Shown piece by piece: positions 1 through 9,065 of a stretch of DNA of 64,000 bases. The notes under the pieces were generated by a model, which had not been told where the DNA came from, ran no database searches, and saw only the letters and a program-made list of their open reading frames with translations. How positions within the stretch are numbered: position 1 is the stretch's first letter; each line of letters opens with the position of its first letter. The stretch comes from Lentzea aerocolonigenes (GTDB lineage Bacteria; Actinomycetota; Actinomycetes; Mycobacteriales; Pseudonocardiaceae): the NCBI RefSeq assembly GCF_000974445.1, contig NZ_BBOJ01000009.1, positions 307,568 through 371,567 on the forward strand. Reading direction: 5' to 3'. The position numbers and the translations under genes were made by a program.

Positions 1-2
1 CG

Positions 3-548
3 GCGGACTTCGCGAACCTGGTGTTCGAGGCGACGCTGCTGCGGGTGTTCACGACGGATCTCGTTCCCGCGGTGTTCCAGCTCCCCGGCTACACCGACGC
101 CGTGATGCAGACCGATGATCCGGTTCGGACCGCGCGGTTCGCGATGGTGCGGGAGGCGTGGTCCACGCGCCTGGGCGACAAGGATCCGCTCGCGGTGGAG
201 GTGGTCTTCCCGGAGGCGGTGCTGTGGCAGGTCGTCGGCGGGCCGCGGGTGATGAAGGCGCAGCTGCTGCACCTGATGGAGGTCAGTGAGCACCCGACGG
301 TGAGCGTTCAGGTCGTGCCGCGCACCGCCGGGGCCTATCCGGCGATGGGGTCGCCGTTCACGTTGCTGGGCTTCCCGCACCGCCAGCACAACGACGTGGC
401 GTACCTGGAGACGTTCATCAGGGGCGAGTACGTCGAGGAGCCGGGCCTGACCGCGCAGTGCGCGCAGCGGTTCACGGGCCTGCGGGAGCTCGCGCTGGGC
501 CCCGGCGAGTCGTTGGAGCTCATCGCCGAGGCCGCCGCCGAGCTGTGA
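3..548 (+). CDS. XRE-family regulator, C-terminal DUF5753 part (5' truncated by window edge)
   Basis: The reading frame is open from the left edge, so the gene starts outside the window; the in-window ATG/GTG codons are not taken as starts. The visible 181 residues match the DUF5753 ligand-binding half of XRE-family regulators: an early segment ending FTTDLVPAVFQLPGY, then VVGGPRVMKAQLLHLME, VSVQVVPRTAGAYPAMGSPF and a conserved VAYLETF segment. The N-terminal helix-turn-helix must lie to the left. Such proteins usually pair with a small DUF397 protein, but none follows here; the next gene is convergent and ends 4 bp away. Family call is firm, target unknown. Confidence 0.8.
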   Translation, partial: ADFANLVFEATLLRVFTTDLVPAVFQLPGYTDAVMQTDDPVRTARFAMVREAWSTRLGDKDPLAVEVVFPEAVLWQVVGGPRVMKAQLLHLMEVSEHPTVSVQVVPRTAGAYPAMGSPFTLLGFPHRQHNDVAYLETFIRGEYVEEPGLTAQCAQRFTGLRELALGPGESLELIAEAAAEL

Positions 549-551
549 GGG

Positions 552-1838
552 TCAGGGCGGGTCGATGCTGAAGACCACCCGGTGTCCGGTCCACTCGTTC
601 AGGCCCCACAGGCGCCCGGACGCACGGCTGTAGGAGAGGTTCTGCGTGAGGCTGGGGGACTTGGTGAGGACGGAGGGCGCGCTGCCGGGGCGTGCGCGGT
701 GGATGCACGAGTAGGCGCCGCGGGCGGTGGGGTCGGGGACCCAGCTCTCGGGGCACTCGCCGGACATGTAGTACCAGGTGCCGTCGGTGGCCACGCCCTG
801 CATCTGGAAGACCGGTGTGCTGTAACCGGCCGTGGCGGAACTCGTGTTCACCGCGTCGCCGTTGTCCGCCCTGGGCATGTCGTGGGTGTCGCTCAGCGGC
901 CAGCGGGCGATCCGGCCTCCTGCGCCTGCCGCGGAGCTGCGGTACTCGCCCGAGACCAGTGCGTGCGGGGTGGTGCTGCGGTCGAGGCTCAGCGAACCCA
1001 GGCAGATCGGTCCGCTCGCTCCCGCGCAGGCACGAGGATCGGCTGAGCGTTCTCCCGTGTGATAGCGGGCCACCAGCGGTAGCGCCCACTGGTGCCAGCG
1101 CGCTGACGAGACGCCGGCGCGGATGCCGGTTTCCTCGCGCGACGTGGTGCTCATCTTCCACAGGTACTGCAGGTCGAAGACGAGAAGTTCGCCGCCGTTG
1201 GCCACGAACAGCTTGTTGCCGTACCAGACCATGCCGTCGGCGTGGACGTTGGTCACGGGCACGAAGTTCCCGGACGTGGCGTTGCCGGTGGGCTGGACGA
1301 GCATGACGTGGCCGTAGGTGACCCGGCCGCCGGTGGACTCGGCGATGGTGACGCGCCCGAACTTGTTCTGGCCCGCGGCGGCGGTTCCGAAGAACCACGA
1401 CGCCAGGTAGAGATGGTGGCCGTGGTACGACGTGCCGTCGAAGTCGTGCGAGGCCGTGAACCCCTGGGGGTGCCAGCCACCTTCCGAGGAGTAGGCGCTG
1501 GTGTTGTCGTCCCCCGAGTCCCAGCAGAAGCCGTCGTACCTGTAGGTGCCGTTCAGTCCCGTGTCGTGACACAGGGCCGACCGGCCGACGTGCTGCGCGG
1601 ACTGTGCCACCTGCAACGGCGTGACCCTCGTGACCGCGCCGGACGCCTCGGCGCCCCTGATGGCCGCGCCGTAGGCACGCCAGTCCGCCGTCGGGTCGAT
1701 CTTGAGCTTGAAGTCCCTGGAGGCGTTCGGCAGCACGGTCAACGCCGCCGCGGCTGAGGTCGGCTGCACCCACGTCAGCGAAGCGGCGAAAGCGATCAGC
1801 ACGACCAGCAGCCGTCGACGGCCTCTTCCGGTGATCAT
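552..1838 (-). CDS. Secreted hypothetical protein, probable beta-propeller-like fold
   Basis: 428 residues starting at ATG 1838 (a TTG lies one codon upstream). The N-terminus RGRRRLLVVLIAFAASLTWV followed by QPTSAAAA is a classic Sec signal peptide, so the product should be exported. The mature part is rich in Gly, Trp and His and has recurring strand-like blocks (HADGMVWYGNKLFVANGG, MQGVATDGTWYYMSGECPES, GRLWGLNEWTGHRVVF) that suggest a propeller or lectin-like beta fold. Four or more cysteines could form disulfides. I recognise no catalytic motif. It is divergent from the next gene, also a secreted propeller-like protein, across a 115-bp promoter region. Confidence 0.7.
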   Translation of the reverse strand: MITGRGRRRLLVVLIAFAASLTWVQPTSAAAALTVLPNASRDFKLKIDPTADWRAYGAAIRGAEASGAVTRVTPLQVAQSAQHVGRSALCHDTGLNGTYRYDGFCWDSGDDNTSAYSSEGGWHPQGFTASHDFDGTSYHGHHLYLASWFFGTAAAGQNKFGRVTIAESTGGRVTYGHVMLVQPTGNATSGNFVPVTNVHADGMVWYGNKLFVANGGELLVFDLQYLWKMSTTSREETGIRAGVSSARWHQWALPLVARYHTGERSADPRACAGASGPICLGSLSLDRSTTPHALVSGEYRSSAAGAGGRIARWPLSDTHDMPRADNGDAVNTSSATAGYSTPVFQMQGVATDGTWYYMSGECPESWVPDPTARGAYSCIHRARPGSAPSVLTKSPSLTQNLSYSRASGRLWGLNEWTGHRVVFSIDPP

Positions 1839-1953
1839 CAACTCAGGCTAGCCACCGCTGAGCAGTGGAGATGTCGGATTCCTGAGAAAACTCCGGTTCG
1901 GCCGCTCACCTGGAGAAGGATCGAGGTGCACCCCAATCCGAGAAGGAGGCGGC

Positions 1954-2868
1954 ATGTACCGCAGATTCGGTGTCCTGCTCGCGGCGGTCCTGGGCGTCAC
2001 GCTCACCGCCGCGGCGCCGGCCACCGCAGACGGGTCCCTGCACGATCCAACAGGGCGGTTCCCGACGGAGTTCTCCCTGCCGAACGGGTGGCAACCGGAA
2101 GGTATCGCGATCAGCGGCACCACGGCCTACTTCGGGTCGCGGGCCGACGGGTCGATCTACGCGGCGGACCTGCGCACCGGCAACGGCAAGGTGCTCGCGA
2201 AGGGGTCTGGCACGCCGTCGCTCGGCATGAAGGTCGACGCACGCAAACGGCTGTGGGTCGCGGGCGGCACGGGCGGCGACGCACGCGTCTATGACACCCG
2301 CACGGGCGCATTGCTGGCGAAGTTCCAGTTCGCGACCACGGACACGTTCGTCAACGACGTCGTGCTGACCGAGAGGTCGGCGTGGTTCACCGACTCGCGC
2401 AAGGCGGTGCTCTACGAGGTGCCGCTGAGCCTGAAGCCGCACCGGACCCTCGCGTTGACCGGTGACCTCGTCATCACGCCCGGCGCGGTGAACCTCAACG
2501 GCATCGTCACCGGGCTCGACGGCGGCCTGATCGCGGTGCAGAGCAACACCGGCGTGCTGTTCAAGATCGATGCTCGGACGGGCAACACCACGAGCATCAA
2601 TTTGCACGGTCAAACACTTGCGAATGGTGACGGCCTGTTGCGTGAGGGACGCCAGTTGTTCGTGGTGCAAAACAGGTTGAACAAAGTCGCGCGATACACG
2701 CTCGGCCGCGATGGCGCGACTCTTGCCGCGGAACGCACGGACCCGCGGTTCGACGTTCCCACGACCGTGGCCGCGTTCGGCAAGCGCCTCTACCTGCCGA
2801 ATGCACGCTTCAGCACGCCGCCGACTCCGGAGACGACCTACACCGTTGTCTCAGTAGAGCGCCCATAG
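1954..2868 (+). CDS. Secreted SMP-30/NHL-like beta-propeller protein
   Basis: 304 residues with a strong Shine-Dalgarno (AAGGAGG) before ATG 1954. Residues 1-26 are a Sec signal peptide (YRRFGVLLAAVLGVTLTAAA, cleavage near ATADG). The mature protein repeats the pattern G-hydrophobic-x-D-x-R-x-G (IYAADLRTGNGKVL, VYDTRTGALLAKF, KIDARTGNTTSI), typical of SMP-30/gluconolactonase or NHL propellers. Actinobacterial homologues are sometimes labelled superoxide dismutase, but no metal-site motif supports that. Substrate unknown. A strong hairpin follows the stop codon. Confidence 0.75.
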   Translation: MYRRFGVLLAAVLGVTLTAAAPATADGSLHDPTGRFPTEFSLPNGWQPEGIAISGTTAYFGSRADGSIYAADLRTGNGKVLAKGSGTPSLGMKVDARKRLWVAGGTGGDARVYDTRTGALLAKFQFATTDTFVNDVVLTERSAWFTDSRKAVLYEVPLSLKPHRTLALTGDLVITPGAVNLNGIVTGLDGGLIAVQSNTGVLFKIDARTGNTTSINLHGQTLANGDGLLREGRQLFVVQNRLNKVARYTLGRDGATLAAERTDPRFDVPTTVAAFGKRLYLPNARFSTPPTPETTYTVVSVERP

Positions 2869-2892
2869 TGAAACGTGCATGAGAACTAGCCC

Positions 2893-2927
2893 GTACGGGG
2901 GTTCTTGCCTTGTGAGAACCCTCGTAC
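2893..2927 (+). terminator. Hairpin terminator after the secreted propeller gene
   Basis: Arms GTACGGGGGTTCT and AGAACCCTCGTAC pair at 12 of 13 positions around a 9-nt loop, 25 bp after the stop codon at 2868. There is no long T tract, as is usual for actinobacteria. It separates the propeller gene from the conservon. Confidence 0.6.
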
Positions 2928-3070
2928 CGGGTGTTGCTCCGCTCACTCGACTGGGTAGCCTGCCAACCGCGCACTGCGTGTGATCGCTGTCATTGGGTAA
3001 CGATGATCTTTGCTTGTTACCTTATTGCAGCCGAAGGAGTGACCCAGGTTACGGAGACCGTGAGAGCGCT

Positions 3071-5395
3071 GTGAACGAGAAGAGCGGTTACACACCGACC
3101 AACTACCGGACCATTCGGTCCCGGCTGGCGGGTGTCGTGGTCGTTCCCAGTGTCGTTCTCCTGGTGATGTGGGCGGTTTTCTCCTCGTACACCGTTTTCG
3201 ACGGTTTCTACATGCGCTCGATCGCATCCGGTGTGAAGGACGTGACGACCCCGTCCGCCGAGGCGTTCGTCGGGCTGCAGAAGGAACGCCAGCTGAGCCT
3301 CGTCCTGCTGAGCAAGGCGGGCGGTGTGGACGCGGCCGCGTTGAAGAAGCAGCAGGAGTCGACCGACGAATCCGTCCGGAAGATGAAAGACGCTTTCGCG
3401 GACCTTTCGGACAACTCGCCCCAGGACGTGGTCGACCGCATCAACGCCCTCAACTCCGTGCTGAACGAGCTGCCGCAGCAGCGCGCGCAGGTCGCGTCCG
3501 GCAACGCGAACCCGCAGGCGGTCTACGACTACTACAACAGCGTCCTCGACGCCGGTGTCGCGCTGTTCGCCCGGCAGGCGCGTCTGGTGCCGGACGCGGA
3601 GGCAGGGCAGGCGAGCGTCCACGCGGTCACGATCTTCCAGGCAGCCGACTGGTTGTCGCGCGCCGCCACGATCGGGTCGCGCGGGTTGCTCAACGGCAAG
3701 TTCACCCCGGCCGAGCGCGTCGAGTTCGCCCGGCTCGTCGGCGCCTACCACTCGGGCGTCGACTCCACGATCCCGTACGCCCTGCAGCAGTCCCGTCAGC
3801 GGTACGACGATCTGCGCGCGACCACGGAGTACCGGTCGTTGCTCGACCTCGAGGGCCGGATCATCAACGGCGACACGTCCGTCACCGAGCAGCAGTGGCG
3901 TGCCGCCGCCGGTCCGGTGCACGAGAACCTCGTCGGGATCGCGACCGGGCAGGCGCAGGCCGCGGCCGACCTCGGCCTCGACAAGGCGAACACCCGGCTC
4001 ACCGCGGTGCTGATCGGCAGCCTCATCGCGTTGCTCGCCGTCGTCGTGGGCATCGTGCTCGCGCTGCGCATCTCGAACCGCCTGGTCAGCAAGGCGCTGG
4101 TCACGCGGCTCACCTCGTTGCGGGAGGACACCCTGCGGCTGGCGCAGGAACGGCTGCCGCACATCGTGGCGCGCCTGCGCGGTGGTGAGCAGGTGGACGT
4201 CCACCGCGACATGCCGCCGCTGGACTACGGCAACGACGAGATCGGCCAGGTCGCGGACGCCTTCAACACCGCCCAGTACACGGCCGTCGCGGCCGCGGTG
4301 AAGGAGACGCAGGCCCGTGAAGGCGTGAACCGGGTCTTCCTCGACATCGCGCACCGCAACCAGGGACTCGTCCACCGCCAGCTCAAGATCCTCGACAAAC
4401 TCGAACGCGAGGAGGAGCACCCCGAGCAGCTCGACTCGCTCTTCCAGCTCGACCACCTGGCGACACGGGCCCGCCGCAACGCCGAGAACCTGATCATCCT
4501 CGCGGGGGAGCAGCCGGGCAGGCAGTGGCGCAAGCCGGTGCGGCTGAGCGACATCATCCGGTCCGCGGTCGCCGAGACCGAGCAGTACGTCCGGGTGAAG
4601 GTCAACCCGGTGCCGGACCGCGCCCTGGTCGGCGTCGCCGTCGCCGACACCATCCACCTGCTCGCGGAGCTCGTCGACAACGCGACGGCGTTCTCGTCGC
4701 CGCGCTCGGAGGTGATCGTCCACTCCAGCGCCGTGCCGCACGGGATCGTGATCGAGATCGAGGACCACGGTCTCGGCATGACGCAGGAGGAACGCCTCCA
4801 GGCCAACGCGAAGCTCTCCAACCCGCCGGACTTCGAGACGATGGCGTTCCGGGGCGAGTCGCGCCTCGGGCTGTTCGTCGTCGCCCGGCTCGCCGCACGC
4901 CGGGGCATCAAGGTGGAGCTGCGCGACTCGCCCTACGGCGGCACGGTCGCGTTGTGCGTGCTGCCGCCCAACATCGTCGCGCCGCACAACACCGCGGGCG
5001 ACATCACCGAGACCACGCAGATGCCGGTGCGGTCGTTCCGCGACCAGCACCACGCCGCGGACCACCCGAGCTTCCCGCTGAAGGTGACCCCGGAATTCCA
5101 GGCGGCCTTGAACGCGACCGCGCCCCCAGCCGTTTCCGAAGCAGACGCATCGGTGGACGAACCAACCCCTGCGGCACCTCCGACGGACGGGAAGGCACCC
5201 CTTCCCCGCAGGAAGAAGCGGCAGAACCTCGCGCCGCAGCTCGTGCAGTCCTCGGAGGAGCCTTCGCACGCCGAGCCGGTGAGCAGCGATTGGTCGGCCG
5301 AACGGACCCGAGACGGGCTCGCCGCGTTCCAGCGCGGCACCCGTGACGCCCGGCTGACCGACGACTGGAGATCAGAAGGAGCCCCCTCGTCATGA
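3071..5395 (+). CDS. cvnA: Conservon sensor histidine kinase-like protein with NIT domain (CvnA)
   Basis: 774 residues from GTG 3071; an in-frame ATG at 2993 would add 26 uncharacteristic residues. Order: transmembrane helix (about 22-44), extracellular nitrate/nitrite-sensing (NIT) type helical domain (about 60-300), second transmembrane helix (about 310-334), HAMP-like linker, a dimerisation region containing FLDIAHRNQGLVHRQLKILD, and an HATPase_c domain (about 520-640) with N-box ELVDNATAFSSP and G-box EDHGLGM. The last 110 residues are Pro/Ala/Lys rich and probably disordered. It is the membrane input component of a CvnABCD conservon; the next gene overlaps by 4 bp (ATGA). Kinase activity is uncertain in this family. 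Confidence 0.93.
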   Translation: MNEKSGYTPTNYRTIRSRLAGVVVVPSVVLLVMWAVFSSYTVFDGFYMRSIASGVKDVTTPSAEAFVGLQKERQLSLVLLSKAGGVDAAALKKQQESTDESVRKMKDAFADLSDNSPQDVVDRINALNSVLNELPQQRAQVASGNANPQAVYDYYNSVLDAGVALFARQARLVPDAEAGQASVHAVTIFQAADWLSRAATIGSRGLLNGKFTPAERVEFARLVGAYHSGVDSTIPYALQQSRQRYDDLRATTEYRSLLDLEGRIINGDTSVTEQQWRAAAGPVHENLVGIATGQAQAAADLGLDKANTRLTAVLIGSLIALLAVVVGIVLALRISNRLVSKALVTRLTSLREDTLRLAQERLPHIVARLRGGEQVDVHRDMPPLDYGNDEIGQVADAFNTAQYTAVAAAVKETQAREGVNRVFLDIAHRNQGLVHRQLKILDKLEREEEHPEQLDSLFQLDHLATRARRNAENLIILAGEQPGRQWRKPVRLSDIIRSAVAETEQYVRVKVNPVPDRALVGVAVADTIHLLAELVDNATAFSSPRSEVIVHSSAVPHGIVIEIEDHGLGMTQEERLQANAKLSNPPDFETMAFRGESRLGLFVVARLAARRGIKVELRDSPYGGTVALCVLPPNIVAPHNTAGDITETTQMPVRSFRDQHHAADHPSFPLKVTPEFQAALNATAPPAVSEADASVDEPTPAAPPTDGKAPLPRRKKRQNLAPQLVQSSEEPSHAEPVSSDWSAERTRDGLAAFQRGTRDARLTDDWRSEGAPSS

Positions 5396-5826
5396 AGGAC
5401 AACACCAGCCAGCACGGCGAACTGAACTGGTTGCTGGAGGACCTGATCCAGCGCGTGGTCGGCGCCCGTCACGCGGTCGTGCTGTCGGCGGACGGACTCC
5501 TGCTCGGCCGCTCGGCCGGGCTGTCCCGCGACGACTCGGAGCACCTGTCCGCGATGGCGTCGGCGTTCCAGTCGCTCGCCCGCGGCACCGGCCGGCACTT
5601 CGGCGGCGGCGCGGTGCGGCAGACCATCGTGGAGATGGAGCACGCGTACCTGTTCGTGACGGCGGCGGGCCACGGCGCCTGCCTGGCCGTGCTGGGCGAG
5701 GAGGACGCGGACATGGGCATGATCGCGTACGAGATGAACATGCTGGTCAAGCGGGTGGGCACGTACCTCTCGTCGGCCCCGCGCACGGAAACGGCCACAG
5801 TTCCTTCGGCGCGTGAGTCGCGCTGA
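5392..5826 (+). CDS. cvnB: Roadblock/LC7 domain protein (CvnB)
   Basis: 144 residues that overlap cvnA by 4 bp and follow an AAGGAG ribosome site. The Roadblock/LC7 fold is indicated by HAVVLSADGLLLGRS near residue 27 and by YLFVTAAGHGACLAVLGEED. In conservons this protein is thought to act with the small GTPase CvnD as a GTPase-activating or scaffold partner (family knowledge). The stop codon shares one base with the cvnC start, so translation is coupled. Confidence 0.92.
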   Translation: MKDNTSQHGELNWLLEDLIQRVVGARHAVVLSADGLLLGRSAGLSRDDSEHLSAMASAFQSLARGTGRHFGGGAVRQTIVEMEHAYLFVTAAGHGACLAVLGEEDADMGMIAYEMNMLVKRVGTYLSSAPRTETATVPSARESR

Positions 5827-6191
5827 TGACCGCGCGGGAGGACTGGTGGTACGACGAGGCCGCGGGGCCGCTGGTGCGGCCCTACGCGATGGTGCGCGGC
5901 CGCACCCGGCCGAACGCGCCTGATCTCCACCTGGTGACGCAGGTCCGCGCCTCCTCCTTTGCGTCCGACCAGACGTCGCTGACGGTCGAGCATCGCGAGA
6001 TCATGGCCCTGTGCGCACGCCCGCTCTCGGTCGCCGAGGTCGCCGCCTACCTCGACGTCCCGCTCGTCGTCGTGAAGGTCCTGCTGTCGGACCTCATCGA
6101 GCGCGGTGACGTGATCGTGCAGAACTCCCCTCCCCAGATTCCCGACAGGGATCTCCTGCAGGCCGTACTGGATGGTGTTCGTGGGATCTGA
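5826..6191 (+). CDS. cvnC: DUF742 protein (CvnC)
   Basis: 121 residues. The sequence has the DUF742 hallmarks: an N-terminal PLVRPYAMVRGRT segment, then a winged-helix-like C-terminal half (EHREIMALCARPLSVAEVAAYLDVPLVVVKVLLSDLIERG). Third gene of the conservon, with 1-bp overlap to cvnB and 20-bp overlap to cvnD, so all four products are probably made in fixed proportion. The biochemical role of DUF742 is not established. Confidence 0.92.
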   Translation: MTAREDWWYDEAAGPLVRPYAMVRGRTRPNAPDLHLVTQVRASSFASDQTSLTVEHREIMALCARPLSVAEVAAYLDVPLVVVKVLLSDLIERGDVIVQNSPPQIPDRDLLQAVLDGVRGI

Positions 6192-6756
6192 CGACCAGCT
6201 GACCGTGCCCACCGCGGTCAAGATCGTCATCGCAGGCGGGTTCGGCACCGGCAAGACCACGATGGTCGGGTCGGTGTCCGAGATCGCGCCGCTGAGGACC
6301 GAGGAGCTGCTCACCGAGGCGGGTGTGCACGTCGACGACCTCGCCGGCATCGAGGGCAAGGACACGACGACCGTCGCCCTGGACTTCGGGCGCATCACCA
6401 TCAACACCAAGGTGGTGCTGTACCTGTTCGGGACGCCGGGCCAGAACCGGTTCTGGTTCATGTGGGACGAGCTCGCGACGGGTGCGATCGGCGCGGTGGT
6501 CCTCGTGGACACGCGGAGGCTCGACTCCTCGTTCCCGTCGATCGACTTCTTCGAGCACCGCGGCATCCCGTTCGTCGTCGCGGTGAACTGCTTCGACGGC
6601 GCGCAGCTGTACACGGTGGACGAGGTGCGGCACGCGCTGGACCTCGACGACTCGATCCCGGTGGTGCTGTGCGACGCGCGGGACCGGGAGTCGTCGAAGG
6701 CGGTGCTGGTCGGGCTGATCCAGCACTCGATGAACCGGCTCGAGGCGGCGGTTTAG
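6172..6756 (+). CDS. cvnD: Small Ras-like GTPase of the conservon (CvnD)
   Basis: 194 residues. The P-loop GGFGTGKTT is at about residues 22-30, the G3-type motif GTPGQ at about 87, and the base-recognition region falls near VAVNCFDG (N-x-x-D-like), giving the MglA/CvnD-type GTPase fold. It is the signalling output of the conservon, switching between GDP and GTP forms at the membrane with CvnA-C. Start ATG 6172 lies inside cvnC. Its 3' end overlaps the convergent gene's 3' end by 4 bp, leaving no room for a separate terminator. Confidence 0.92.
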   Translation: MVFVGSDDQLTVPTAVKIVIAGGFGTGKTTMVGSVSEIAPLRTEELLTEAGVHVDDLAGIEGKDTTTVALDFGRITINTKVVLYLFGTPGQNRFWFMWDELATGAIGAVVLVDTRRLDSSFPSIDFFEHRGIPFVVAVNCFDGAQLYTVDEVRHALDLDDSIPVVLCDARDRESSKAVLVGLIQHSMNRLEAAV

Positions 6757-8162
6757 GGGTTCTTGCGGACCAAGCCGGTGAACCCCGCGACGAACAACGT
6801 CGCGAACGCCCACGCCAGCAGTTGCAGGATCCACGTCGCCACGACCACGAACTGACCGGACGTCGTCGTCGTGGCGACCTGGCACCGTTGCACGGCGTCG
6901 GTCTTCACCAGGGGCGCGGCCGCGTTGAGCGCGTAGCCGATCTGTTCGACGGTCGAGCAGCGGACCGCGCCCGAGCCGAGCACCACCGCGGCCGACACGG
7001 CGAGCGTGCCGAGCAGCCACAGCAACGCGGTCGCGGGCCGGTAGCCGTAGCCGACCGTGGCGCCGGTGACGCGGTGCCACGCGCGGCTCCAGCGCGTCAG
7101 CCTGCCGCGGCGAAGGAGGTCGCGCTGCTGGGCGACGCGGATGCGCCGGACGTCGCGTTCGTGGCCCGCCGCCTGGTGCGCGGCGGCGAGCTGGGCGTAG
7201 GGCTGGGTCGCGTACTGCGGCGTCTTGTTCGCCAGCAGGTCGAGCCACTCGTCGAGGGTCGAGTCACGGGGTGAGCCCGCGTAGGTGAGCCCGTCCAGCT
7301 CCACCCGGCCGTCGGCGAAATCGGCCGGCAGGAACAGCTCCTGGCCCACCTTCACGTGTTTGACGTCCAACGCGGCCGTGGGGCCTTTCGCCGCGCCGCC
7401 GCGGAGGACCAGCTGACCGCCGATGCGGGATCCCCGGATGCGCACCGCCATGTACTGCTTCGAGGTGGCGCGGAATTCCTTTTCGAGCAGGACGCTGCCC
7501 TCGACCTGCATGTTCATGCCGTGCAGAGCGCTGTGGAGCGCGGTCAGGTCCGCGCCCTTGCAGTTGAGGTTGCCCCCGATGCGGGCACCGTCGAGGACAA
7601 CTGTCGCGGACGTCTTGACGCCGCGGAGGTACAGGTCGCTGCCGGTGCGCAGTTTGGCCGCGTGGAGGGCGTTCCGGCTCTGGCTGAGCAGCTGTGCGCC
7701 GCGCAGGTTCACGTGACCGCCCACCGTCGTCTCGGCGAGGTCGAGGGCGTGGTGCTCGGTGCCGCCGTCGAGACGGGCTCGGACCAGGTAGACGTAGTGC
7801 TCGATCCGCATCCACGGCGCGATCACCGCCGGTGCGGTCAGACCGGACAGGTCGAGCGCGGACAGCTGCGCGCGGTCGAGCAGGATCGGCGCGTCCGCCG
7901 TGCAGTCCAAGAGCACCAACGGCCGTTTGGCCACCACGTCGCAGAGGTCGAGCTGTCCCTCGATGCGCGCGTTGCGGACCCTCAGGCCGCGAGGGTCGAG
8001 CTCGTCGGCGTCCACGAGCAGGTCGCGGATGGACGACGCGGAGATCGCGGCGCCTTCGAAGTCGACGAGCTCGCCCTTGGTGAGGTCCACGCCGATCACG
8101 TTAATCGTGATCTTCGCCGGAGCGGGCCGGATCGGCGCAAGCCGACCCGGCACCGGACTCAC
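6753..8162 (-). CDS. Beta-helix (pentapeptide-like) membrane protein
   Basis: 469 residues, GTG start coupled by GTGA to the upstream dehydrogenase gene. Residues 30-280 are irregular repeats of the LxLxGAxIxG / ALDLxxTxVGGHVNLRGA type, which would build a right-handed parallel beta-helix. Near residue 300 a helical linker (QYATQPYAQLAAAHQAAGHERD) leads to two C-terminal transmembrane helices (about 370-395 and 435-460). Homologues are often labelled membrane-associated oxidoreductase, but no cofactor motif is visible. I infer a membrane-anchored scaffold or stress protein. It ends against cvnD with a 4-bp overlap. Confidence 0.75.
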   Translation of the reverse strand: MSPVPGRLAPIRPAPAKITINVIGVDLTKGELVDFEGAAISASSIRDLLVDADELDPRGLRVRNARIEGQLDLCDVVAKRPLVLLDCTADAPILLDRAQLSALDLSGLTAPAVIAPWMRIEHYVYLVRARLDGGTEHHALDLAETTVGGHVNLRGAQLLSQSRNALHAAKLRTGSDLYLRGVKTSATVVLDGARIGGNLNCKGADLTALHSALHGMNMQVEGSVLLEKEFRATSKQYMAVRIRGSRIGGQLVLRGGAAKGPTAALDVKHVKVGQELFLPADFADGRVELDGLTYAGSPRDSTLDEWLDLLANKTPQYATQPYAQLAAAHQAAGHERDVRRIRVAQQRDLLRRGRLTRWSRAWHRVTGATVGYGYRPATALLWLLGTLAVSAAVVLGSGAVRCSTVEQIGYALNAAAPLVKTDAVQRCQVATTTTSGQFVVVATWILQLLAWAFATLFVAGFTGLVRKNP

Positions 8163-9022
8163 TTCGCGTAGTTGTGGAACCCGCGGCCCGACTTCTTGCC
8201 CAGCAGGCCCGCGTCCACCATGCGCAGCAGCAACGGCGGCGGCGAGTACAGCGGCTCCTTGAACTCGTCGTACATCGACTCGGCGATGGCCTTCGTGGTG
8301 TCGAGGCCGATCAGGTCGGTGAGGCGCAGCGGTCCCATCGGGTGCGCGCAGCCCAGCACCATGCCGTTGTCGATGTCGTCGGCCGAGGCGAAGCCGGACT
8401 CGAGCATGCGGATCGACGAGAGCAGGTAGGGGATCAGCAGCGCGTTGACCACGAACCCGGCGCGGTCCTGCGAGCGGATCACCTCCTTGTGGAGGGTGCC
8501 CCGGACGAACTCCTCGGCGCGGTCCTGGGTCTTCGCGCCGGTCAGCAGCGACGGCACGATCTCGACGAGCTTCAGCACCGGCACCGGGTTGAAGAAGTGC
8601 ACGCCGATGACCTGCTCGGGACGGCCGGTGGCCATGCCCAGCTTCATGATCGGGATGGACGACGTGTTGGACGCGAAGATGGCGTCCTCGTCCTTCACGA
8701 CCTTGTCGAGCGCGGTGAAGACCTCGGTCTTGACCTGCTCGTTCTCGGCGACGGCCTCGACCACGAACTGCCGGTCGCCGAAGTCGCCGATGTCGGTGGT
8801 GAACCGGATGCGCGCCAGGGCGGCGTCACGGTCGGCCTCACTGAGCTTGCCGGACTTCACGCCCCTGGCCAGCGAAGAGGCGATCCGCCCCTGCGCGGCC
8901 GCGGCCGCGTCCACGTTGACCTCGGCGACGATGACGTCGAGGCCGGCGCGGGCGCTCACCTCGGCGATTCCGGAGCCCATGAGGCCGGAACCGACGACTC
9001 CCACTCGTTGAATGTCACTCAC
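8159..9022 (-). CDS. 3-hydroxybutyryl-CoA dehydrogenase family protein
   Basis: 287 residues, GTG start. The Rossmann motif GVVGSGLMGSGIAEVSARAG is at the N-terminus. The catalytic region has the family pattern FASNTSSIPI, then GVHFFNPVPVLKLVEIV with the active-site His, followed by the C-terminal helical domain with NALLIPYL and GCAHPMGPLRLTDLIGLD. It should oxidise (S)-3-hydroxyacyl-CoA to 3-oxoacyl-CoA with NAD(P)+, as in butyrate metabolism or beta-oxidation; chain-length preference cannot be read. The length is typical. The GTGA overlap with the downstream beta-helix gene indicates one operon. Confidence 0.93.
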   Translation of the reverse strand: MSDIQRVGVVGSGLMGSGIAEVSARAGLDVIVAEVNVDAAAAAQGRIASSLARGVKSGKLSEADRDAALARIRFTTDIGDFGDRQFVVEAVAENEQVKTEVFTALDKVVKDEDAIFASNTSSIPIMKLGMATGRPEQVIGVHFFNPVPVLKLVEIVPSLLTGAKTQDRAEEFVRGTLHKEVIRSQDRAGFVVNALLIPYLLSSIRMLESGFASADDIDNGMVLGCAHPMGPLRLTDLIGLDTTKAIAESMYDEFKEPLYSPPPLLLRMVDAGLLGKKSGRGFHNYAK

Positions 9023-9065
9023 GTGCCCGATCCTGCCACGACCTGCTCGAACGGGGGTCGTGGCC

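Noticed and set aside
520..1773. Long open frame on the same strand as the secreted protein, different phase
   Set aside because: Arg/Pro-rich shadow of the signal-peptide-bearing gene at 552-1838; no ribosome site or family.
3017..5269. A 750-codon open frame antisense to cvnA
   Set aside because: It is a by-product of GC-rich third positions opposite cvnA; composition is Arg/Asp/Val-rich without any domain, and the sense gene is certain.
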